From the NCBI RefSeq assembly GCF_002234595.1, contig NZ_NMUL01000004.1, forward strand, positions 62,001 to 126,000: a stretch of 64,000 nucleotides of DNA, read 5' to 3'. The notes beneath the pieces were generated by a model that searched no databases, had not been told where the DNA came from, and saw only the letters and a program-made list of their open reading frames with translations. Source of the DNA: Amycolatopsis vastitatis. Its GTDB lineage: Bacteria > Actinomycetota > Actinomycetes > Mycobacteriales > Pseudonocardiaceae. Of the stretch, positions 7,449 to 16,019 are shown in pieces. Numbering within the stretch: position 1 is the stretch's first letter; the number at the start of each line of letters is the position of its first letter. The position numbers were made by a program, and so were the translations under genes.

Positions 7449-8356
7449 GTTTGAAGGGCAAGGTCGCGGTGGTCACCGGTGCGACCCGGGGCTGCGGGCG
7501 GGCGATCGCGGTGGAGCTGGGCCGCGCGGGCGCGACGGTGTACGTCACCGGCCGCACGACGCGCGAGACGGTGTCGCCGATGAAGCGCCCGGAGACGATC
7601 GAAGAGACGGGCGAGCTGGTCGAGGCGGCGGGCGGCAAGGCTGTCGTCGTCCGCTGCGACTTCACCTCGGTGTCCGATGTGGACACTCTGAAGGCGCGCG
7701 TCGAGTCCGAAGTGGACGGAATCGACATCCTGGTCGACGACGTCTGGGGCGGCGACATGTACTTCCACTTCGACGCGCCCTTCTGGGAGACGCCGCTGGA
7801 AGACGCGCTCACCCTGACGCACAACGCGCTCGACACGCACCTCATCGCGCTGCACAAGCTCCTGCCGCTCGTGGTCGCCCGTCGCGGGCTCGTCCTGGAG
7901 GTCACTGACGGCGACAACGACGACTACGTCGGCGCGGGCCTCCCCTATTACCTGGCGAAGTGCGGTATCCGCGCGCTCGGCCGTGCCCTCGGCGTCGAGC
8001 TGAAGAAGAACGACTGCGTCGGCCTCGCCGTCACGCCGGGGTTCCTGCGCTCGGAGTCGATGCTGGACCACTTCGAGGTCACCGAGGACAACTGGCGCGA
8101 CGCGGTCGGCAAGCTCGCCCCGGTCGACTTCAAGATCTCCGAGACGCCGTACCTGCTGGCCCGCGGCGTCGCGGCGCTGGCGCAGGACCCGGAGGTCGCG
8201 CGCTTCGCCGGGCGGACGCTGGCGTCGTGGACGCTGATGAAGGAGTACGGCTACACCGACGTCGACGGCGACCGCCCGGACTTCGGCCGCTGGCTCACCG
8301 AAGTCCGGAACGCGGGCAAGGACCCGGCGACGACCCCGCCGGACGGCTTCCGCTGA
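7445..8356 (+). CDS. SDR family oxidoreductase (DHRS1-like, degenerate active site)
   Basis: Short-chain dehydrogenase of 303 residues. The Rossmann motif TGATRGCGRA lies at about residues 13-22 and the catalytic Y-x-x-x-K is read as YYLAK near residue 170. The overall pattern (VTGRTTRE, ETIEETGELVEAAGG, APFWETPLEDAL) resembles DHRS1-type SDRs. Two points are odd: the usual N-N-x-W/G turn is DDVWGG, and the position of the catalytic serine reads VTDGD, without Ser. Activity may therefore be altered. The start is the ATG overlapping the TetR stop rather than an upstream GTG. Substrate unknown. Confidence 0.85.
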   Translation: MSLKGKVAVVTGATRGCGRAIAVELGRAGATVYVTGRTTRETVSPMKRPETIEETGELVEAAGGKAVVVRCDFTSVSDVDTLKARVESEVDGIDILVDDVWGGDMYFHFDAPFWETPLEDALTLTHNALDTHLIALHKLLPLVVARRGLVLEVTDGDNDDYVGAGLPYYLAKCGIRALGRALGVELKKNDCVGLAVTPGFLRSESMLDHFEVTEDNWRDAVGKLAPVDFKISETPYLLARGVAALAQDPEVARFAGRTLASWTLMKEYGYTDVDGDRPDFGRWLTEVRNAGKDPATTPPDGFR

Positions 8357-8357
8357 T

Positions 8358-9014
8358 TCAGGAGATGCCGGGGCGGGCGAGACCGGTTTCGTAGGCCAGC
8401 ACCACGGCCTGCACCCGGTCTCGCAGCTCCAGCTTCGCCAGGATCCGCCCGACGTGCGTCTTCACCGTCGCTTCGGACAGGAACAGCGCCTCCGCGATCT
8501 CCAGGTTCGACATGCCCTTGGCGATCAGCACGAGCACCTCGCGCTCGCGATCGGTGAGCACGTCCAGCTCGGCGGTGTCCCGCATCGGTGAGCCGCCGGT
8601 GCCGACGAACCGGTCGAGGAGCCGCCGGGTGACCGACGGCGACACGACCGCGTCGCCCGAGGCGACCGCGCGCAGCGCCGACACCAGGTGGTCGGGCTGG
8701 GTGTCCTTGAGCAGGAACCCGCTGGCCCCGCCCTGCAGCGCCGCGTAGACGTACTCGTCGAGGTCGAACGTCGTCATCACGAGCACGCGCGCGGTGCCGT
8801 CGGCGACGATCCGCTTGGTCGCCTCCACGCCGTCGAGCACCGGCATCCGGACGTCCATCAGCACGACGTCGGGGCGCAGCTCCCCGGCCAGCTTGATCGC
8901 CTGCGCACCGTCGCCCGCTTCGCCGACGACATCGATGTCGGCTTGGGCGCCCAGCACCATCCGGAAGCCGACGCGCATCAGTTCCTGGTCGTCGACGACC
9001 ACCACACGGATCAC
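8358..9014 (-). CDS. NarL/LuxR-family response regulator
   Basis: Receiver domain at residues 1-120 with phospho-acceptor aspartate in VVLMDVRMPVLDG and the acidic pair in VVVDDQ; C-terminal LuxR helix-turn-helix (LTDREREVLVLIAKGMSNLEIA, then TVKTHVGRIL). The GTG start overlaps the kinase stop by four bases (GTGA), giving a tightly coupled two-component system. Targets and signal are not evident. It converges on the SDR gene with one base between the stops. Confidence 0.95.
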   Translation of the reverse strand: MIRVVVVDDQELMRVGFRMVLGAQADIDVVGEAGDGAQAIKLAGELRPDVVLMDVRMPVLDGVEATKRIVADGTARVLVMTTFDLDEYVYAALQGGASGFLLKDTQPDHLVSALRAVASGDAVVSPSVTRRLLDRFVGTGGSPMRDTAELDVLTDREREVLVLIAKGMSNLEIAEALFLSEATVKTHVGRILAKLELRDRVQAVVLAYETGLARPGIS

Positions 9015-10216
9015 TTGTCCAACCTAACCGGCAGGGCCGCGCGGACCTGCCATCCACCACCGGGAGCCGGGCCCACGTCGAGGGTCCCGCCGTACACGTG
9101 CGCGCGTTCGCGCATGCCGATCAGGCCGTTCCCGCCCGGCACCGAGAGCCGCGGGTCACGCCGTCCGCCGGCCGGGGTCAGCTGCGGGACGCGGCCGGCG
9201 CCGTCGTCGGACACCAGCACCTCCACCAGGTCGCCGGTGCGGTGCACCCGCACCGCCGCGGTCGCGCCGCGCCCGGCGTGCTTGAGCGTGTTGGTCAGCG
9301 ACTCCTGCACGATCCGGTACACGCCGAGGGAGACACCGGCGGGCAGTTCGCCGAGGTCGCCGATCTCCAGCTCCACCGGCACCCCGGCCGTGCGCATCCG
9401 GTCGGCCAGCTCGGCGAGGGCGTGCGCGTCCGGCTGCGGGACGCGGGGCTCGCCGTCGGCGTCGTCGCTGCGGAGCACGTCCAGCAGTCGCCGGAGTTCG
9501 CCGAGCGCGCCCCGGCCGGTCTCGGAAATCGTTTGCAGGGCCCGCTGAGCGAGTTCGGGGTTGCTCTGCATCGCGTACGACGCGCCGTCGGCCTGCACGA
9601 CCATGACGCTCACCGCGTGCGCGACGACGTCGTGCAGCTCGCGCGCGATCCGCCCGCGCTCCTCGGCCACGGCGATCCGCGTGGCCTGGTCCCGTTCGGT
9701 TTCGAGCAGGTGCAACCTGGCCTCCACTTCCACGTCGTAGGCGCGCCGGGCCCCGACGAACTCGCCGAGCGTCCAGCACAGGGCGATGCCGAACGCGAGG
9801 AACAGCGCCGAGATGACGACCTCGTTCGCCGGGCCCAGCGCCAGCTGCACGGCGGACCCGATGGCGACGGCACCGACGTACACCAGCCCCTGCCGCCGCC
9901 CGGCGTAGACGACGACCGAGTAGATGCTCATCGCCAGGCCGGCGACGCTGGAGATGCCGAGCTGGAGCGTCCCGTGCACGACGCTGATCACCAGCACGAC
10001 GTACGCCGACCACAGCGGCGACTTCCGCCGGAACACCAGCGGCACCACCATCACGATGTCCAAGGGCACGGCGATGTACCAGGGCGGCATTTCGGCGATT
10101 TCGTCGAAGCCGTCGGCGGTGAACAGCAGGAGGTCGATCAGGCCGAGCAGGACGGCCAGCACCGTGTCGCCCGCCATGGGGTGGGCACGCATCCAGAGGC
10201 TCAGCCGTCGCACCAC
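9011..10216 (-). CDS. Two-component sensor histidine kinase (HisKA_3 type)
   Basis: A 401-residue kinase: five or so N-terminal membrane segments (residues 15-150) without a large extracytoplasmic sensor, then the HisKA_3 dimerisation helix with the phospho-accepting histidine in ARELHDVVAH, and a C-terminal HATPase domain (VQESLTNTLKHA, DDGAGR, GNGLIGMRERA). It forms an operon with the overlapping response regulator downstream. Lack of an outside loop suggests sensing of a signal in the membrane or of envelope state. The start is a GTG at 10216, with another GTG one codon later. Confidence 0.95.
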   Translation of the reverse strand: MVRRLSLWMRAHPMAGDTVLAVLLGLIDLLLFTADGFDEIAEMPPWYIAVPLDIVMVVPLVFRRKSPLWSAYVVLVISVVHGTLQLGISSVAGLAMSIYSVVVYAGRRQGLVYVGAVAIGSAVQLALGPANEVVISALFLAFGIALCWTLGEFVGARRAYDVEVEARLHLLETERDQATRIAVAEERGRIARELHDVVAHAVSVMVVQADGASYAMQSNPELAQRALQTISETGRGALGELRRLLDVLRSDDADGEPRVPQPDAHALAELADRMRTAGVPVELEIGDLGELPAGVSLGVYRIVQESLTNTLKHAGRGATAAVRVHRTGDLVEVLVSDDGAGRVPQLTPAGGRRDPRLSVPGGNGLIGMRERAHVYGGTLDVGPAPGGGWQVRAALPVRLDK

Positions 10217-10339
10217 ACAACACTAGGTCGCGCCGCGAATCCCGCGCGTCGGTCGGCGGTACCACCTTCGGTGCGACCTGGGGATGAGCCGCATGGCACG
10301 ATTCAGGGGTTGTCCGTACGACGGGGAGGGCTGGGGGCC

Positions 10340-11905
10340 GTGACGTCACCGGAGCAGGGCCGGCTCGCGGGTCCGCTGTCGATGTCGGTGGCCAACCTGT
10401 GTCACCGCCTGCAGCCGCAGGTCTCCGCGCGCACCGCCGCCGGTTTCGCGGAGGTGCTGCGCCGGCTCGGCGCGCCGCTGCAGGTGGCCGTCGCCGGCCG
10501 GATCAAGTCGGGCAAGTCCACCCTGGTCAACGCGCTGATCGGACGCCGGGTCGCGCCGACCGACATCGGCGAGTGCACCCGGCTGGTGACCCGGTTCCAG
10601 TACGGCACGGTCGACCGCGTCGAGATCGTCTTCACCGACGGCCGCAAGCAGGTGCTCCCCTTCGCCTCCGACGGCATGATCCCCGCCGAGCTGGGTGTCG
10701 ACATCGAAAAGGTGTCGCACATCGAGGCGTACCTGACCAACGCCGTCCTCCAGGGCATGACGGTGATCGACACCCCGGGCCTCGGCTCGCTCGACGCCGC
10801 GTCGGTGTCCCGCACGGAGCAGCTGCTGGGCGCGGCGAAACACCGCAAAGAAGAGGACGACGAAGAGGGCTCGGACGAGCTCGACGACACCTCGCGCAAC
10901 GCCGTCGCCGGCGCCGAAGCCGTCCTGTACGTCGTCACGCAGGGCGTCCGCGCAGACGACCAGCAGGCCCTCGCCGCCTTCACCGCGGCCACGGCGAGCC
11001 GCGAGGCGGGCCCGGTCAACGCGATCGCCGTGCTGAACAAGGCCGACACCATCGCGCCCGAGTCCGTCGAAGGCTCCGGCGGTGACGTCTGGAAAGCCGC
11101 GACCCTGCTCGCCGAGAAGCAGGCCTCGACGTTGAAGCCGCGCGTCGCCGACGTGCTGCCGGTGATCGGGCTGATCGCCGAGTCCGCCGAGTCCGGCGGG
11201 TTCACCTCCGCCGACGCCGAGGCCCTGCGGCAGCTCGCCGAGCTCGACGACGACGTCCTGCAGATGATGCTCATGTCGGCCGACATGTTCACGAGCTGGG
11301 AGTGCGACGTCCCGGCGGGCACGCGGCTGCGGCTGCTGGAGAAGCTCGACCTGTTCGGCATTTCCCACGCCGTCGAGGTCGTCCGCAAGGAGCCGGAGAT
11401 CACCGCGGGCGCGCTGCGGCGTTCGCTGCTCGACGCGTCCGGCCTGGAAGCGGTCCGGCAGCGGTTGGCGGTGGTGTTCGCCGCCCGCGCTGACGGCATC
11501 AAGGCGGCCGCCGCCCTCGCCTCCGTCACCGCGCTCGCGCACGCCTCGGCCGACCCGGGCGAGCGCCAGCGCGTCCACGACGCCATCGAGGTCCTGCTCG
11601 CCAAGCCCGAGGCCCACCAGCTGCGGCTGCTCGAAGCACTGACGCTGGTCGCCTCCGGCGCGGTCGACATGCCGGAGGACCTCACCGAAGAGGTCCTGCG
11701 GGTGGGCAGCAACGCCGACATCGGCGCCCAGCTCGGCAAGCCCGGCGCCCCGCGTCAGGAGCTGGCCGCGCACGCGCTCGAACGCGCGGGCTGGTGGCGG
11801 TCCTTCGCGTCCTTCGGCGCGACGCCGGCGCAGAGCCGCGTCGCGCACGTCGTCCACCGGGCGTACTTCCTGCTCTGGCAACAGGTCCGCGACCCGCAGG
11901 GCTGA
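10340..11905 (+). CDS. Dynamin-like GTPase (DLP1)
   Basis: A 521-residue protein of the bacterial dynamin family. GTPase motifs are in order: P-loop GRIKSGKST (about residue 52), D-x-x-G in VIDTPGLGS (about 143), N-K-A-D (about 232). The C-terminal 250 residues are helical with no clear membrane segment, so it may need a partner for membrane binding. The start is a GTG at 10340 preceded by GGGGAGGG; the much longer open frame upstream only shadows the kinase gene. It heads a five-gene plus-strand cluster with a second dynamin (13028) and a GrpE-like gene. Mycobacterial IniA/IniC and Streptomyces DynA/DynB likewise come as unequal dynamin pairs, which act on membrane remodelling or repair. Confidence 0.88.
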   Translation: MTSPEQGRLAGPLSMSVANLCHRLQPQVSARTAAGFAEVLRRLGAPLQVAVAGRIKSGKSTLVNALIGRRVAPTDIGECTRLVTRFQYGTVDRVEIVFTDGRKQVLPFASDGMIPAELGVDIEKVSHIEAYLTNAVLQGMTVIDTPGLGSLDAASVSRTEQLLGAAKHRKEEDDEEGSDELDDTSRNAVAGAEAVLYVVTQGVRADDQQALAAFTAATASREAGPVNAIAVLNKADTIAPESVEGSGGDVWKAATLLAEKQASTLKPRVADVLPVIGLIAESAESGGFTSADAEALRQLAELDDDVLQMMLMSADMFTSWECDVPAGTRLRLLEKLDLFGISHAVEVVRKEPEITAGALRRSLLDASGLEAVRQRLAVVFAARADGIKAAAALASVTALAHASADPGERQRVHDAIEVLLAKPEAHQLRLLEALTLVASGAVDMPEDLTEEVLRVGSNADIGAQLGKPGAPRQELAAHALERAGWWRSFASFGATPAQSRVAHVVHRAYFLLWQQVRDPQG

Positions 11906-11964
11906 GGTTGTCGTTCCGTGCCGACTTTCCCTGGTCGCCGCGTCTTCCCGCGTACTGTGGAAAC

Positions 11965-12612
11965 GTGCAACGGGAATACACGACATCCTGGCGAGCGGGT
12001 TGGGGCAGCGAGACCGAGGTCGACGTCGCGCTGTACATCCGTGACGCGCTGGCCCTGTCCGTTTCCGAGGGTCAGGTGCTGCCGCCGGTCGAGCCGCAGG
12101 TCCCGGTGCACATCCCGCCCGCCGTCGACCGCGCGGCCGTCCAGGAGCAGTGGGCCGACTGGTGGGTCGATCTGCTGGCCTTCCTCCGCAACCGCGAGGA
12201 CCCGGACCCGCGCAGCCCGCGCACCCGCTACGGCAGGCCGGCGCTCGCCCAGGACTCGGCGATGCGGAACGCGATCGACTTCTTCGGGCCCGCGGCGGCC
12301 CGCCACTTCGCCAACGCCCGCGGGCCCGCCCTGCGCGGCGCGGGCGAGCCGTCGAGCGGCACCCCGTGGGCGCCCGGTTTCTACCGGCGCCAGATCGTGG
12401 CCGGCGAGCGGCTCAGGCAGCTGGTCCGCGAGGCCGAGGTCCGGCAGGGCCGCCACGCCTACCCGTTCCGCCTGAACATCATCGAGATCTCGGTCGCCGG
12501 CTCGATCTGGCTGCGCACGGCCGAGGACCAGCTGCTCGTCTCGTCCCGGCTCGCCGAGGACGGCCCCGGCCTGGAAGCGGTCCTCCGCAAGGTGATCGAC
12601 CAGCTGGTCTGA
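11965..12612 (+). CDS. Hypothetical protein between dynamin-like genes, 215 aa
   Basis: Family not recognised. A soluble protein without signal peptide; notable are a Trp-rich stretch (WADWWVDLLAF, about residues 60-70) and an arginine-rich middle. It starts at a GTG 59 bases after DLP1 and is followed 32 bases later by the GrpE-like gene, all on the same strand. Position inside the dynamin cluster suggests an adaptor or regulatory subunit of the same machine; this is inference from neighbourhood only. Confidence 0.7.
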   Translation: MQREYTTSWRAGWGSETEVDVALYIRDALALSVSEGQVLPPVEPQVPVHIPPAVDRAAVQEQWADWWVDLLAFLRNREDPDPRSPRTRYGRPALAQDSAMRNAIDFFGPAAARHFANARGPALRGAGEPSSGTPWAPGFYRRQIVAGERLRQLVREAEVRQGRHAYPFRLNIIEISVAGSIWLRTAEDQLLVSSRLAEDGPGLEAVLRKVIDQLV

Positions 12613-12644
12613 CCCTGACCGCCCGAATCCGCCAGACTGTGCTC

Positions 12645-13031
12645 ATGGGCTGGTTTCGCAAGGACGGAACCGACGGCGGATCCGGCGCGTCGGACACCGA
12701 TGTGCACCCCTTGCAGCAGGTCACCGACCTTGAGCGTGCTCTAGCGGACCGACAAGCGCTGATCCAGATGTGCCTCTACGCGCTGGACCGCGCCCGCAGC
12801 GGCGGCGTCGTCGAACGCCTGGAAGAGGGGCTCGCCGCGATCGGCGTTCAGGCCCTGCGGCCCGACGGCGAGCGGTTCGACCCGGCTCAGCACGAAGCGG
12901 GCGGCGCCGTTCCGACCGACGACCCGGCGCTAGACGGCATCGTCGCGGAAACCGAGGTCACCGGCTTCGCCGACCACGACCGGCTGCTGCGTGCCCCCAT
13001 AGTCACCGTCTACGCGAAGAAGAACCCGTGA
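12645..13031 (+). CDS. GrpE-like nucleotide exchange factor, short form
   Basis: A 128-residue protein whose C-terminal half fits the GrpE beta-domain: the pattern G-x-x-x-L/I-x-x-x-G-x-x-F-D-P-x-x-H-E-A is present (GERFDPAQHEA, about residues 79-89), followed by a terminal L-R-A-P-I-V-T-V matching the family's L-R-P-A-x-V-x-V. The long N-terminal coiled coil of housekeeping GrpE is reduced to a short helix (about residues 25-60). GrpE drives ADP release from Hsp70, so a dedicated Hsp70 may exist, but none lies in this window. Its stop overlaps the GTG of DLP2 (GTGA), showing translational coupling between a chaperone cofactor and a dynamin. Confidence 0.8.
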   Translation: MGWFRKDGTDGGSGASDTDVHPLQQVTDLERALADRQALIQMCLYALDRARSGGVVERLEEGLAAIGVQALRPDGERFDPAQHEAGGAVPTDDPALDGIVAETEVTGFADHDRLLRAPIVTVYAKKNP

Positions 13032-14866
13032 GCGCACCGACCGCGCCGAGCCTGCCCGTGCAGGTCGCCGCGACGCGAGACCAGCTGCTGACCCTCGTCC
13101 GCGACGCCGATCCGGACGCCGCCAGGTGGGTCGAAGACATCCGGAAGGCGCGGCCGAAGAAGCCGGCCGTCGTGGTCGTCGGCGAGACGAACCGCGGGAA
13201 GAGTTCGCTGGTCAACGCGCTGCTCGCACGGCCAGGGCTGTCCCCGGTGGACGCCGACGTCGCCACCGCCACCTACCTCGTGTTCGACCACGCCGACGCG
13301 TGGGGCGCGCAGGCCTGCTACCCCGGCCAGCTCGCCCCGGTGCCGATCGACCTGGGCCAGCTGATCCACTGGGTGTCCGCCGCGCACGAGCTGCCACCTG
13401 GCCAGATCCCGCCGCGGTACGTCGAGGTCACCGGTCCGGTGCCGCTGCTGGAACGGCTTTCGCTGGTGGACACGCCGGGTGTCGGCGGGCTCGACTCGAT
13501 GCACGGCGAGCTCGCCAAGGAAGCCGCCGCGGGGGCGACCGCGCTGCTGTTCGTCGTCGACGCCTCGGCACCGTTCACCTCGACCGAGCTGCAGTTCCTG
13601 CGTGACGTCGGCGAGCGCGTCGAGACCGTCGTCTTCGCGCTGACCAAGGTCGACATGTTCCGCGGCTGGCGCGAGGTCATGGAGGCCGACCGGCAGCTGC
13701 TGCGCGAGCACGCGCCACGCTTCGCCGACGCGGTGTTCCACCCCGTGTCGGCGCGGATGTTCGAGACGGCGGCGAAGGCGCCCAACGAGCAGATGGCCGC
13801 GATGCTGCGGGAGAAGTCCGGCATCGCGGCGGTGCAGACCGCGCTGCAGGAGCTGCTCGTGGGCCGGTCTGCCATGCTCGGCGAGGCGAACACCCTGCGT
13901 GCGCTATCCAGCGCGCTGGGTGAGCTGAAGGCGAAGCTGCAAGCCGAGAGCCGCGCGCTGTCGGCGGGCGAGGCCGAGGCCGAGCAGCTGCGCGAACGCC
14001 GTGACCAGCTGCAGGCCGAACGCCGGACGTCGACCCGCGGCTGGCAGCTGAAGCTGCGCGGCGAGGTGCAGCGCACCCGCGTCGAGGTCGGGCACGAGAG
14101 CAGCAGGCAGATGCGGGACGCGCAGACCCACTTCCGCCAGCTGATCGACGCGGCCAAGCGCGACGAGCTGGCCGCGCTGCCGCAGCAGGTCGACATCGCG
14201 CTGCAGACGACGTCGCAGCGGATTTCGATGCTGCTTTCCCAGCGCCTGAACCAGGTCACCAACGTCTCGCTGTCGGAGCTGTTCTCGCCCGAAGAGCTGG
14301 ACGTCATCCGCGCTCAGTTCGCCAGGGCGGGCGGCCCGCCGGTGGTGCTGCGGCCGCCGGACAAGAAGCCGCCGACGGCCGAGGACAAGCTGCTCGTCTT
14401 CATGGGCATCTCGGGCGGTGTCGGGGCGGGCAAGGTGGCCGCGTTGCCACTGGCCGGCGTCGCGATCCTGAACCCGGTCGTGCTGCCGGCGACGATCATC
14501 ATCGGTCTCGGCGCCGGCTGGTGGATGGCCCGCACGCGCAAGCACGCGGCCGACAAGCAGCACATGAAGCAGTGGCTGGTCGAGGCCATCGCGGACGCCC
14601 GTTCGACGCTCGACCAGCTCGTCGCCGAGCAGCTCATCGAGGCCGAGCAGCAGCTGTCGATGGCCCTCGACGAAGCACTGGGCCGTCGCATCGACGCGAT
14701 CGAGGGCGAGCTGAAGGAAGTCGACAAGACGATCAAGATGGGGGCGCAGGAACGCGCGAAGAAGATCGCGATCGTGTCGAAGCGGCTCAAGGACGTCAGC
14801 GACGGCCGCGAGCGCGCCGAAGCCTTCCTGACCCGGATCCGGGCACTGCGGGACAAGACGGCCTGA
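13028..14866 (+). CDS. Dynamin-like GTPase with membrane paddle (DLP2)
   Basis: A 612-residue dynamin-family GTPase. P-loop GETNRGKSS (about residue 51), VDTPGVGG (about 147), T-K-V-D (about 204). A long helical and coiled-coil stalk (about residues 290-420) is followed by a hydrophobic hairpin at roughly residues 455-500 that looks like a membrane-inserting paddle, and a further helical stalk at the C-terminus. DLP1 lacks such a hairpin, so the pair may be a soluble and a membrane-anchored partner, as proposed for IniA/IniC. The start GTG overlaps the GrpE-like stop. Role in membrane fusion, repair or stress tolerance is inferred from the family. Confidence 0.9.
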   Translation: MSAPTAPSLPVQVAATRDQLLTLVRDADPDAARWVEDIRKARPKKPAVVVVGETNRGKSSLVNALLARPGLSPVDADVATATYLVFDHADAWGAQACYPGQLAPVPIDLGQLIHWVSAAHELPPGQIPPRYVEVTGPVPLLERLSLVDTPGVGGLDSMHGELAKEAAAGATALLFVVDASAPFTSTELQFLRDVGERVETVVFALTKVDMFRGWREVMEADRQLLREHAPRFADAVFHPVSARMFETAAKAPNEQMAAMLREKSGIAAVQTALQELLVGRSAMLGEANTLRALSSALGELKAKLQAESRALSAGEAEAEQLRERRDQLQAERRTSTRGWQLKLRGEVQRTRVEVGHESSRQMRDAQTHFRQLIDAAKRDELAALPQQVDIALQTTSQRISMLLSQRLNQVTNVSLSELFSPEELDVIRAQFARAGGPPVVLRPPDKKPPTAEDKLLVFMGISGGVGAGKVAALPLAGVAILNPVVLPATIIIGLGAGWWMARTRKHAADKQHMKQWLVEAIADARSTLDQLVAEQLIEAEQQLSMALDEALGRRIDAIEGELKEVDKTIKMGAQERAKKIAIVSKRLKDVSDGRERAEAFLTRIRALRDKTA

Positions 14867-14968
14867 CCGCGCGCCCGGTTGTGGAGCGGAACCGAACGGG
14901 CCTACGGTGAGTCATACCCTCCGACAGCAGGTCAGAGACTGTTACCCGGTTCAAAGGGGGAAGTTCCC

Positions 14969-15670
14969 ATGTGGGTCGACGAGAGTGGCGGCAGCGACAC
15001 CGACGCCTCCAGCCCGGACGCGATGACCGTCCACGTCGACGGCCAGGAGTACCAGGCCGAGGTGAACTACGACGTGAACGACGACGGCGTCAACGACACC
15101 GCGATCATCGAACACGACGACGGGACGTCCCAGGCCTTCATCGACACGAACCACGACGGTGAGGCCGACCAGTACGCCGTGCTGGACGACACCGGGAAGG
15201 TCGTCGACCAGGCCGTCTACGACGAGGCCAGCGGGCAGTGGGTGGAATCGCACGGCGGGGGCCACGACGACTCGGGCACGGCGGGCCGGGACGCCGGCTC
15301 CGGCGGCCACATCCACGCGGACATGCCGGACGGCGACGTGGACGCGGGGGCGGCGACCATCGACACCGACCACGACGGGCACAACGACACCGCCATCGTC
15401 GAGACGAAGAGCGGCGGCACCATCGCCTTCACCGACAAGGACGGCGACGGCGAAGCGGACATCGCGGTGCAGACCGAAGCCGACGGCACGACCACGACGT
15501 TCGAGCACGCCGGCCCCGGCCAGTGGACCGAAGTCTCCAATGGACTGATGGACTCGGGGACCGACAGCGACCCGGCCGCCGACGCCGCCTGGGGCGAGGC
15601 CGGCACGCAGGTCCTGGAAGGTGTCGCCCGCATCGACTCCGGCACCGGGCAGTGGATTTCGCCGAACTGA
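14969..15670 (+). CDS. Acidic DxDxDG-repeat protein (DUF6802-like)
   Basis: A strongly acidic 233-residue protein without signal peptide or membrane segment. It carries four calcium-loop-like motifs: DVNDDGVND, DTNHDGEAD, DTDHDGHND and DKDGDGEAD. The two halves are an internal duplication, each with two loops and ending in GQWVE or GQWTE, and a third short GTGQW closes the protein. Similar proteins are annotated as DUF6802 in actinomycetes, though I recall this from memory. ATG with AAAGGGGG ribosome site. It is the last gene of the dynamin/GrpE cluster before a perfect terminator, so calcium or surface sensing for that machine is possible but unproven. Confidence 0.8.
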   Translation: MWVDESGGSDTDASSPDAMTVHVDGQEYQAEVNYDVNDDGVNDTAIIEHDDGTSQAFIDTNHDGEADQYAVLDDTGKVVDQAVYDEASGQWVESHGGGHDDSGTAGRDAGSGGHIHADMPDGDVDAGAATIDTDHDGHNDTAIVETKSGGTIAFTDKDGDGEADIAVQTEADGTTTTFEHAGPGQWTEVSNGLMDSGTDSDPAADAAWGEAGTQVLEGVARIDSGTGQWISPN

Positions 15671-15690
15671 AGTGACCCAGGTCATAGTTT

Positions 15691-15724
15691 GAAAGCCCGA
15701 GGCCGCGGCCTCGGGCTTTCTTCA
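15691..15724 (+). terminator. Intrinsic terminator of dynamin/GrpE cluster
   Basis: Positions 15691-15720 are a perfect 30-nt palindrome (arm GAAAGCCCGAGGCCG) followed by TTCTT. It lies 20 bases after the last stop codon of the cluster. Confidence 0.85.
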
Positions 15725-15900
15725 TGTCTTCAATGAAAACGAGCAGGTCACGGCTGTGTCCCAAGCCACCGGAAGATTTTCAGCGAATACACCGATCAAG
15801 TGACGTCTGAATCGATTCCCTTATCGTTCTTGTGAGAGAACCTACACGTCAGCTCTCGGTTACTTGCCGGTCATGCGGCTACTCTCAAGGAATCCCAAAT

Positions 15901-15997
15901 CGCGCACACCGGTTCGCCAGCCGGTGCGCGAAGCCATTCGGTCGCCGGCAAAGACGCCCGCACCGGGACAGCGTCGTTCCGGTGTGGGCTTCTTTTG
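15901..15997 (+). promoter_or_regulatory. pckG leader with four-arm attenuator-like structure
   Basis: Arm 1 is CGCGCACACCGG (15901-15912), arm 2 CCGGTGCGCG (15921-15930), arm 3 GCCCGCACCGG (15956-15966), arm 4 CCGGTGTGGGC (15979-15989) followed by TTCTTTTG. Arms 1:2 and 3:4 form two hairpins, the second an intrinsic terminator 22 bases before the pckG start. Arms 2:3 (CCGGTGCG with CGCACCGG) and 1:4 (CACACCGG with CCGGTGTG) also pair perfectly over 8 nt, so alternative folds exist. The rest of the 15725-15900 interval holds a small GAGAG/CTCTC hairpin (about 15834-15858) and presumably the promoter. No known riboswitch class is recognised. Confidence 0.65.
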
Positions 15998-16019
15998 TCG
16001 TCGGAAGTCAGGAGTAGAG

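Noticed and set aside
9098..11905. 935-aa frame apparently fusing a long N-terminus to the dynamin
   Set aside because: The part before 10340 runs antisense to the histidine kinase and has the Arg/His-rich look of a shadow frame.
15873..15960. tRNA-like features in pckG leader (GGTTCGCC...CC)
   Set aside because: No acceptor or anticodon stem; explained better as two hairpins.
15873..16019. Longer pckG protein starting at ATG 15873
   Set aside because: It would translate through the terminator hairpin, has no ribosome site and adds residues that do not resemble the family; AGGAG precedes 16020.
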